29,588 nt of DNA from Paulinella micropora. Its lineage: Eukaryota > Cercozoa > Imbricatea > Euglyphida. The notes beneath the pieces were generated by a model. It was given only the letters and a program-made list of their open reading frames with translations, was not told the DNA's origin and did not search any database. The position numbers were made by a program, and so were the translations under genes. Numbering within the stretch: the first letter of the stretch is position 1; every line of letters begins with the position of its first letter. The DNA lies in the NCBI GenBank assembly GCA_009731375.1, contig BJOX01000119.1, positions 185,685 to 215,272 on the forward strand, in the 5' to 3' direction. This document shows positions 9,017 through 15,999 of the stretch, one piece after another.

Positions 9017-9568
9017 ATGGCCGAGATTACAAATAGTTTTCGTCGAGCTCAGCTGGAAGAGCTTCCCATCCCCGCCAACCCTGCCCCAGCTGACCCTGCC
9101 CCTGCCGACCCCGCCCCTGGCCTGCCCGACCCCACCCCTGACCCCGTCGCCCCCGACCCTGCTCCTGCCGACCCTACTCCTGCCAACCCTGCTCCTGCCG
9201 ACCCTGCCCCAGCTCCCGAAGCGAAAATTCCAATCGTCGCTTTTCCTCGCGGGTGGGACTCTTATCAAGGCATCGGACATTTCTTTTCGCGGAATAAGAG
9301 ATATGTACGAGTTTCGAGAAATTTTGTTAACTCAAACAAGTCCGTTGAAACTTATCGCGAGTTGAGGGAAATGCGTGAAAGTATCGAGGGTAGAGAAGTA
9401 AAAACTGAGGATTTCTATTTCGCACACGTAGATGTGAGCACCGCAATCGACAAACCAAAATACAAACAATATTTTCTTGTCTGTATCGGGGAAGAAAACG
9501 AGATGATTATTTTTAATTCCATTACAGCCATCAGCAGGTCGTTGAAGGCGAGAACCAGCGATACGTGA
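9017..9568 (+). CDS. 183-residue protein of unknown function inserted in satellite
   Basis: I do not recognise this protein. Residues 1-19 (MAEITNSFRRAQLEELPIP) are followed by a Pro/Ala/Asp low-complexity stretch of NPAPADPAP-type repeats (about 20-68). Residues 70-183 are a globular-looking part: IPIVAFPRGWDSYQGIGHFF, a charged helix (about 108-125), then strand-like FYFAHVDV, QYFLVCIG and EMIIFNSI. There is no signal peptide or membrane segment. The frame opens 36 codons further upstream, but that part is only satellite translation. The ATG at 9017 is the first base of unique sequence, and the stop codon comes from the satellite that resumes at about 9566. It could be a captured exon or cDNA piece, or the cargo of an element whose ends are the inverted satellite arms. 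The GC-rich proline part contrasts with AT-rich surroundings. Confidence 0.5.
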   Translation: MAEITNSFRRAQLEELPIPANPAPADPAPADPAPGLPDPTPDPVAPDPAPADPTPANPAPADPAPAPEAKIPIVAFPRGWDSYQGIGHFFSRNKRYVRVSRNFVNSNKSVETYRELREMRESIEGREVKTEDFYFAHVDVSTAIDKPKYKQYFLVCIGEENEMIIFNSITAISRSLKARTSDT

Positions 9569-9945
9569 CATCGGATGAATAGAAAGTGTATTGGGTTGCA
9601 AAATTATTGAAATTAAAATTATACATTTTTAACATTTTTCCTGTTCAGGACAAACGTCTAACGCAATTACTAGGAATTCCTCGTTTGACGTTTAAAAAAG
9701 CAATATGAAGGTGATCTTTGATGAATAAAAAGTGTATTGGGTTAGAAAATCATCAAATACAAATTATGTGATTTTTGGCATTTTAGCGTTCAGGGCAAAC
9801 TCCTAACGCCATTACTATGAACTTCTCGTTTGACGTCGAAAAAAGGAGTGTGGGCGTGATATTTGATGAATAGAAAGTGTATTGGGTTGAAAAAATTATC
9901 AAAATGAAAATTATGTGATTTTTTGCATTTTAGCGTGCAGGACAA
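9566..9945 (+). repeat. ~146-bp satellite resumes forward
   Basis: Starts inside unit 9 at GTGACATCGGATGA, followed by units 10 and 11 with the same private variants as 3476-3860 (for example CAGGGCAAACTCC). It ends at the ATACAT array as in block A. Confidence 0.92.
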
Positions 9946-9952
9946 TAAAGGG

Positions 9953-9971
9953 TACATATACATATACATAT

Positions 9972-10015
<44 letters not shown>

Positions 10016-10107
10016 GATACATATACATACATATCGACATGTGCACAAATGTGAATCATCCCCACTTTTCCCCCTACATAAAGAAAGGTAGGTAGATAGG
10101 TAGGCAG
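9953..10107 (+). repeat. ATACAT array and dispersed repeat piece
   Basis: (ATACAT)n to about 10030, then the counterpart of 3946-4010 (CACAAATGTGAATCATC, CTACATAAAGAAAGG). The following piece present at 4027-4110 is absent here. Confidence 0.9.
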
Positions 10108-10108
10108 C

Positions 10109-10556
<448 letters not shown>

Positions 10557-10569
10557 ATGCATACATAGA

Positions 10570-10836
10570 TACTACTTACTTACTTACTTACCTAATTACT
10601 TATTTACTTACTTGCTTATTTGCTTGCTTGCAGCTTACTATTTAATACTTAATTTTATCACTTATCACTTATCACTTACTACTTACCACTTACCACTCTA
10701 TTACCACACTACTTACTACTTACTACTTACTTACTTACTTACTTACTTATCACTTACTACTTGCTAGTTTATGACTAACCACTTACTACTGATCACTTAC
10801 TTACTGCTACTACGTACTAATTACAACTTACTTACT

Positions 10837-10868
<32 letters not shown>

Positions 10869-10931
10869 TTTACTTACTTACCCACTTACTTGCTTACTCA
10901 CTTACTCACTTACTTACTTACTTACTACTAC
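10570..10931 (+). repeat. degenerate TTAC / ACTT array
   Basis: Counterpart of 4291-4490, with the shared inserts CAGCTTACTATT and TATCACTTATCACTTAC, then expanded by further ACTT repeats. The frames rich in YLLT are its translation. Confidence 0.9.
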
Positions 10932-10944
10932 TGTACTACTACGA

Positions 10945-11011
<67 letters not shown>

Positions 11012-11034
11012 GCTGCTGCTGCTACTACTACCAC

Positions 11035-11084
<50 letters not shown>
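10932..11084 (+). repeat. TAC, TGC and TTA trinucleotide arrays
   Basis: (TAC)n to about 11010, a short TGC tract, then (TTA)n from about 11037 to 11084. The TTA part directly precedes a LINE-related fragment, as it does at 14819-15003. Confidence 0.92.
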
Positions 11085-11086
<2 letters not shown>

Positions 11087-11585
11087 TCGGAGTGTTGACT
11101 GTGATGTATTTAAGGGTAACACCTGATGATAAAAACTTAGTCACGCTTGTTTATCAGAGCTCCAGCCCAATGGCCTTACGGCGTTAAACTGTGATGCCAA
11201 CTCAAAACCATTTGGTGGATGATGCTGGGGAGGAGGGTCGTTGGGCGCCTGTCGAAGATCTTAAACTCCGCTATGCCGGTTGATAGCCCGTGGACCCAGC
11301 GGATACCAAATTGTTATGGGTGGGGTTTTGAGGTAGTTCTAGCAACCATGCTTGGTGTACGCACTTGCACATGCGGCAACGTTTTGCAAGAGGTTGTTGG
11401 GACTGCGGAATAACCTCGGCTTAGTGTAGTCTTGCCCTCAGGAGCTCCATCGGTGGCCCCTATAATCAGTCGAGAGACTGACTAGGTGGGGATGGAGCAC
11501 CTCGAACAAGGGCATGGAGGCTCATGTCCGGAAACGGATCGTGCCATCAGCTGCATCAGTATGCCTTAGAGGAAGTATATTATTC
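11085..11585 (+). mobile_element. LINE-related fragment or non-autonomous element ending in a TTA-type tail
   Basis: About 500 bp of non-repetitive sequence follows a (TTA)n tract. Its end is related to the 3' end of the LINE at 15004-21266: ATGGAGGC, one variable base, CATGT (11515-11528, reading MEAHVRKR), then about 55 nt and TATTATTC at the gap. A strong hairpin (11441-11501) lies just upstream of the signature. No long ORF is present. It may be a 5'-truncated LINE copy with a diverged 3' region, or a SINE-like element using the LINE's 3' end. Confidence 0.6.
11441..11501 (+). other. 61-nt hairpin with GNRA tetraloop
   Basis: Stem layers from outside in: GG/CC with an A-A mismatch, GCTCCATC (11444-11451) with GATGGAGC (11491-11498), CCCCTA with TAGG-T-GG, and TCAGTC (11466-11471) with GACTGA (11476-11481), closed by a GAGA loop. 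The layered pairing suggests an RNA structure, possibly a reverse-transcriptase recognition element. That role is inference. Confidence 0.6.
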
Positions 11586-11595
11586 NNNNNNNNNN
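11586..11595. other. assembly gap (10 N)
   Basis: Ten N bases between a TATTATTC sequence and a G-run. The true length is unknown. Confidence 0.98.
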
Positions 11596-11641
11596 GGGGG
11601 GGGGGGGGAAAAAAAAAATTGTCCCCCCCCCCCCCCCCCCC
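11596..11641 (+). repeat. homopolymer cassette G13-A10-TTGT-C19
   Basis: G-run, A-run, TTGT and C-run in succession. A less pure version of the same order (G-rich, AAAATGAAAATTGTG, C-rich) precedes the second copy of the 180-bp array at about 12960-13025. The G and C runs could pair or form a G-quadruplex. Confidence 0.85.
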
Positions 11642-12372
11642 ACCCGCATTTCCGCACCCCTGTCGGAATAAATCATGGTTTGTGGGAACGAGGAGGAGTT
11701 CGGAGCTCATATTTGCAGGGTGGCTAGCCCCAGACTCGATTTTGATGCTGATATGATTTTTTTTTTTTTAATTCATGCAAATATTTGCGTTAGGGGAGTG
11801 TCCTGAATGCCAAAATTCCTTGTTTTTTTTTCGCACCCCAATCGGAATAAATCGTGGTTTGTGTGAACCAGGAGGAGTTGGGAGCTCATATTAAGAGGGT
11901 GGTTAGGCCCAGACTTGATCTTGATGCTGATATAATTTTTTTGGAATTCACGCAAATATTTGCGTTAGAGGAGTGTCCTGAATGCGAAAATTCCTTGTTT
12001 TCTTAGCCTATTTTCTGCACCCTCGTCGGAATAAATCATGGTTTGTGTGAAGCAGGAGGAGTTGGGAGCTCATATTGGCATGGCTAGCCCCAGACTCGAT
12101 GCTGATGCTGATATAATTTCTTTGGAATTCACGCAAATATTTGCGTTAGGGGAGTGTCCTGAATGCCAAAATTCCTTGCTTTTTTAGCATTTTTTTGCAC
12201 CCCCATCGGAATAAATCATGGTTTGTGGGAACGAGGAGGAGTTGGGAGCTCATATTGACAGGGTGGTTAGCAGCAGACTCGATCTTGGTGCTGGTATAGT
12301 TTATTTGGAATTCACACAAATGTTTGCATTAGGGGAGTGTCCTGAATACCAAATTTCCTTGTTTTTTGGCAG
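11642..12372 (+). repeat. ~180-bp tandem repeat, 4 copies
   Basis: Units have GGAATAAATCATGG (near 11669, 11849, 12033, 12213), then GAGGAGTTGGGAGCTCATAT, a GACTCGAT block, a T-run, GGAATTCACGCAAATATTTG, GCGTTAGGGGAGTGTCCTGA and AATTCCTTG. This is the same family as the inverted arms flanking the ankyrin exons at 1.6 and 7.7 kb, here in direct tandem. Recurring ALGECPE-like peptides are only its translation. Confidence 0.93.
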
Positions 12373-12834
12373 TACTTGCCGGTGCCTCCGGCCATTGAAC
12401 GTACCTGTCGACGGGGCAGGGGGGGTCCGGGGGGCCCTCCCGGGAGCCCTGTGATTGTATGTACCCATTCTGGTCGCGGGTGGCACCCAAAGCTGAAAAT
12501 GGAGGTTTTTTGCCACCAGGCGCCCTTTTCGGCACCTCCGGCAATTGAACGTACCCTGTCGAAGAAAAAGGGGGGGTCCGGGGGAGCCCTGTGATTGTAC
12601 GTACCCGTTCTGGTCGCGGGTGGCACCCACACTGAAAATTGAGGTTTTTGCCACCAGGCGCAATTTGCGGCACCTCCGGCAATTCAACGTACCCTGTCGA
12701 AGGGAAAGGGGGGTCCGGGGGAGCCCTGCGATTGTACGTACCCGTTCTGGTCGCGGGTGGCACCCACACCTGAAAATTGAGGTTTTTGCCACCAGGCGCC
12801 CTTTGCGGCACCTCCGGCAATTCAACGTACCCTG
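12373..12834 (+). repeat. ~140-bp GC-rich tandem repeat, about 3.3 copies
   Basis: Units start near 12382, 12531, 12669 and 12807 with CACCTCCGGCAATTGAACGT or close variants, then a G/C-rich block, ATTGTACGTACCCGTTCTGG, GGGTGGCACCC and TTTTTGCCACCAGGCGCC. Each unit contains a GTGGCA...TGCCAC inverted repeat. Long minus-strand frames rich in NCRRCRK arise because the unit length is often a multiple of three. Confidence 0.93.
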
Positions 12835-12844
12835 NNNNNNNNNN
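12835..12844. other. assembly gap (10 N)
   Basis: Ten N bases inside the 140-bp array. Confidence 0.98.
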
Positions 12845-13024
12845 TCCAAAAAGTGATAAAAAGTGGGGCTGGCGGGAGTTGGTGCGCGAAGCGCACCGGT
12901 AAACCACCCTTTCAGGTGTTGGCGCAGCAACTAGTTATTATTATCCCTGAAAGGTGTTGGAGAAGGGGGTGGGGGGGTTGGGGGGAGGGGGAAAATGAAA
13001 ATTGTGTACCACCCACCCCCCAAA
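12845..13024. other. non-repetitive island with two hairpins, then G-rich tract
   Basis: GGTGCGC (12881-12887), GAA, GCGCACC (12891-12897) is a perfect 7-bp hairpin. CCTTTCAGG (12909-12917) and CCTGAAAGG (12947-12955) are inverted, and both are followed by TGTTGG. A G-rich tract and C-rich tract follow and lead into the second 180-bp array. No gene is seen. Confidence 0.6.
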
Positions 13025-13530
13025 TCGCACCCCTGTCGGAATAAATCATGGTTTGTGGGAACGAGGAGGAGTTCGGAGCTCATATTTGCAGGGTGGCTAG
13101 CCCCAGACTCGATTTTGATGCTGATATGATTTTTTTTTTTGAATTCATGCAAATATTTGCGTTAGGGGAGTGTCCTGAATGCCAAAATTCCTTGTTTTTT
13201 TTCGCACCCCAATCGGAATAAATCACTCGTATTGACAGGCTGACTAGCCCCAGCGATGTTGATGCTGATATAATTTCTTTGGAATTCACGCAAATATCTG
13301 CGTTAGGGGAGTGTCCTGAATGCGAAAATTCCTTGTTTTTTTAGCCTATTTTCTGCACCCTTGTCGGAATAAATCATGGTTTGTGTGAACCAGGAAGATT
13401 TGGGAGCTCATATTGACAGGGTGGCTAGCCCTAGACTCGATGTTGATGTTGGTATAATTTCTTTGGAATTCACGCAAATATTTGCGTTAGGGGAGTGTCC
13501 TGAATGCCGAAATTCCTGGTTTTTTGGGAG
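13025..13530 (+). repeat. ~180-bp tandem repeat, second array, 3 copies
   Basis: Copies near 13053, 13219 (shortened) and 13370. The first is almost identical to the first copy of the array at 11642, offset by about 1384 bp, so array and following 140-bp array were duplicated together. Confidence 0.92.
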
Positions 13531-14205
13531 TACTTGCCGGTGCCTCCGGCAATTGAACGTACCTGTCGACGGGGAAGGGAGTGTCCGGGAGGCCCTCCCC
13601 CCGGGAACCCCAGCCCGGCGATTGTACGTACCAGTTTTAGTCGCGAGTGGCACCCAAACCAGAAAATTGAGGTCTTGTGCCACCAGACGCCCTCCGGCAA
13701 TTGAACGTACCCTGTCGACGGGGCAGGGGGGGTCCGGGGGGCCCTCCCACCGGGAACACCAGCCCGGCGATTGTACGTACCCGTTTTGGTCGCGGGTGGC
13801 ACCCACACCAGAAAATTGAGGTCTTGTGCCACCAGGCGCCGTTTGCGCACACCAGAGAGTTAGCGACTGATATTTGGTGTATCTGACACTTCTTGATGAG
13901 CTCTCTTCTAAGTATAAAAATTGTTTCGCCGGGTGGCATACACACCGGAAAATTGGGGTTTTTTCGCCACCAGGCGCCGTTCGCGCACACCTGAGGGAGT
14001 TTTGTTTGGTGTACCCGACACCTCTCGGTGCGCTCTCTTCGAGATAAAAAAGGTTTGGTGGCGGGTGGCACAAAAACCAGAGATTTTAGGTTTTTGTGCC
14101 ACCAGAGCTTACTCTTGCGTTCTGCTGGTACCTCCGGCAATTGAACGTACCCTGCCAACGGGAAAGGGGGGAGGTCCTGGGGGCCCTCTTCCCGGGAACC
14201 CCAGC
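13531..14205 (+). repeat. ~140-bp GC-rich tandem repeat, second array with variants
   Basis: Units near 13539 and 13690 resemble those at 12373-12834. Between about 13845 and 14105 there are two divergent units with TTTGGTGTA and GAGCTCTCTT or GCGCTCTCTT blocks, still carrying the GGTGGCA...GCCACC hairpin. A last standard unit starts near 14128. Confidence 0.88.
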
Positions 14206-14210
14206 CCGAG

Positions 14211-14748
14211 GGGGGGGGGGGGGGGGGGGGGAAGNNNNNNNNNNNNNNNNNNNNNNNNNNNNNNNNNNNNNNNNNNNNNNNNNNNNNNNNNNNNNNNNNN
14301 NNNNNNNNNNNNNNNNNNNNNNNNNNNNNNNNNNNNNNNNNNNNNNNNNNNNNNNNNNNNNNNNNNNNNNNNNNNNNNNNNNNNNNNNNNNNNNNNNNNN
14401 NNNNNNNNNNNNNNNNNNNNNNNNNNNNNNNNNNNNNNNNNNNNNNNNNNNNNNNNNNNNNNNNNNNNNNNNNNNNNNNNNNNNNNNNNNNNNNNNNNNN
14501 NNNNNNNNNNNNNNNNNNNNNNNNNNNNNNNNNNNNNNNNNNNNNNNNNNNNNNNNNNNNNNNNNNNNNNNNNNNNNNNNNNNNNNNNNNNNNNNNNNNN
14601 NNNNNNNNNNNNNNNNNNNNNNNNNNNNNNNNNNNNNNNNNNNNNNNNNNNNNNNNNNNNNNNNNNNNNNNNNNNNNNNNNNNNNNNNNNNNNNNNNNNN
14701 NNNNNNNNNNNNNNNNNNNNNNNNNNNNNNNNNNNNNNNNNNNNNNNN
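14211..14748. other. G-run and large assembly gap
   Basis: A run of about 21 G (14211-14231) followed by 514 N (14235-14748). The gap hides whatever joins the 140-bp array to the LINE 3' end at 14749. Confidence 0.97.
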
Positions 14749-14818
14749 GTACTCCCCTCACGGGTGAGACGATGGAGGCGCATGTGCAGAAATGCATCAG
14801 CCATTGACAGAGAAGCAC
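14749..14818 (+). mobile_element. 3' end of a second LINE copy
   Basis: The last codons read PLTGETMEAHVQKCISH then stop, matching the end of the intact LINE protein (ADPGDPMEAHVQ then six residues). After a further short stretch the sequence enters (TTA)n. The rest of this copy is in the gap or absent. Confidence 0.7.
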
Positions 14819-14872
<54 letters not shown>

Positions 14873-14894
14873 GTTATTATTATTATTATTATTA

Positions 14895-14931
<37 letters not shown>

Positions 14932-14966
14932 CATTATTATTATTATTCTTATTCTTATTATTCTTC

Positions 14967-15003
<37 letters not shown>
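14819..15003 (+). repeat. (TTA)n microsatellite between two LINE copies
   Basis: About 185 bp of TTA with a few TTC, TTG and TCA interruptions. It is both the 3' tail of the upstream LINE fragment and the 5' flank of the intact LINE. Confidence 0.95.
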
Positions 15004-15006
<3 letters not shown>

Positions 15007-15012
15007 TCTGGA

Positions 15013-15097
15013 GGGGTGCACAAGATGGCACTCCATGGGAAGAGGAGGTGGTTGGGCCTCTCCCCACGAAGGTGACCGCTTGGGGAGGGCGGTCACC
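15013..15097 (+). other. two hairpins at the LINE 5' end
   Basis: GGGGTGC (15013-15019) pairs with GCACTCC (15028-15034), one G-U. GGTGACCGC (15071-15079) pairs perfectly with GCGGTCACC (15089-15097), loop 9 nt. A 5'-end ribozyme, known from some other LINEs, came to mind, but I could not fit the required nested double-pseudoknot. Confidence 0.55.
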
Positions 15098-15118
15098 GGG
15101 ATATGCGCAACTCTCAAC

Positions 15119-15265
15119 TGGGCATTTACTCGGTAGGGGTTCGGCCAGGCAGGTTGTGGGGTTGTCTGTTGGATTGTTGGTTGGCTCGTTTTTCTTGGCT
15201 GTTGGTTTGGGTCTGGTTTCCTGGTTAGCCCATTTTCGCCGAATTTCCTGCCGAGTAAATGCCTG
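15119..15265 (+). other. long-range inverted repeat in LINE leader
   Basis: GGCATTTACTCGG (15121-15133) and CCGAGTAAATGCC (15251-15263) are perfect complements. With G-U pairs the stem extends to about 15119-15139 with 15245-15265. The loop is G/T-rich. Confidence 0.6.
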
Positions 15266-15335
15266 GGGGCTTCCAGTTCCGGTTTGGTGATCTTGTTGAG
15301 GTGAGCATTCGGAGGAAACAGTACCGAGATGGGTT

Positions 15336-15423
15336 GAAGATAGGATTCACATTGAGCCGAGATGGGGCTGAGTTGACCTGTTCCAACTCGGCTCCATTTC
15401 GGCTTCATGTTAATCCTATCTTC
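15336..15423 (+). other. 40-bp imperfect hairpin in LINE leader
   Basis: Arms 15336-15375 and 15384-15423 match at 34 of 40 positions, and several mismatches are G-U compatible. The loop is 8 nt. As RNA this is one of the strongest stems in the window. Possible roles are translation or packaging control, unproven. Confidence 0.7.
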
Positions 15424-15783
15424 ATCCTATCTGGGTTTTGTCTCCTCCCTATCTTCGCTTCTTCGGGGTTGCCTAACTGGAACACATGATGAGCGCACGT
15501 TGGAGAGGGGCTTCAGTCGGTCCCAATGCCTTGCCAGTGCCTTGCTGCGTTGCCGTGCCTTGCCCCATGCATTCACACCCTCCACCGTTGCATTTCTAAC
15601 TGAGCAGCTTCGGCTGGGATTACTATACTTGTCTGTAAGACCCTATAGGTACCGCTAGGTTCGCGCCTTCTATACCCACGTGGGGGAAGGAGTTTCAGCG
15701 GCACGCCGTCCGATCTGGCTCCACTCGGGGACACCCGTACCTCATGATGTGTATTGTTAGGAGCAGCTGAAAGTCCATAAGGC

Positions 15784-15984
15784 ATGAGAGTAGAGGCGTT
15801 GGCGATGCGATGGAGAGTGTGTGTAGTGCGTGAGGCAGGTTCTGGCGACGCTGGGGGTGCTGGCGGGCGCCGAAGGGCACGAAGCGACGCGGCAGCGTCC
15901 AGTGACACCGGCGGAAATGCGTGTAGTGTGTGTTGCAGATACCGCCGATGCTATTTGCATGGACGGGCGCTTTCCTCGGCGTAA
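15784..15984 (+). other. 66-codon ORF in frame with and just upstream of LINE ORF
   Basis: Starts ATG at 15784 and stops TAA at 15982, only 15 nt before the main ATG and in the same frame. The composition is Arg/Gly/Ala-rich. It is either a short upstream ORF, or the ancestral N-terminus cut off by one stop codon. No domain was recognised. Confidence 0.35.
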
Positions 15985-15999
15985 AGAGGCGCGGCGGTG

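Noticed and set aside
11219-11413. 64-codon plus-strand frame inside the LINE-related fragment
   Set aside because: No similarity to the LINE protein or any family I know, and short enough to occur by chance.
12301-12930. Minus-strand frames with repeated NCRRCRKG and CHPRPE peptides, resembling a zinc-finger repeat protein
   Set aside because: The peptides follow the period of the ~140-bp DNA repeat, appear in more than one frame and run across an N gap.
15004-15100. Possible HDV-like ribozyme at the LINE 5' end
   Set aside because: Hairpins are present, but I could not build the required nested double-pseudoknot from the sequence.
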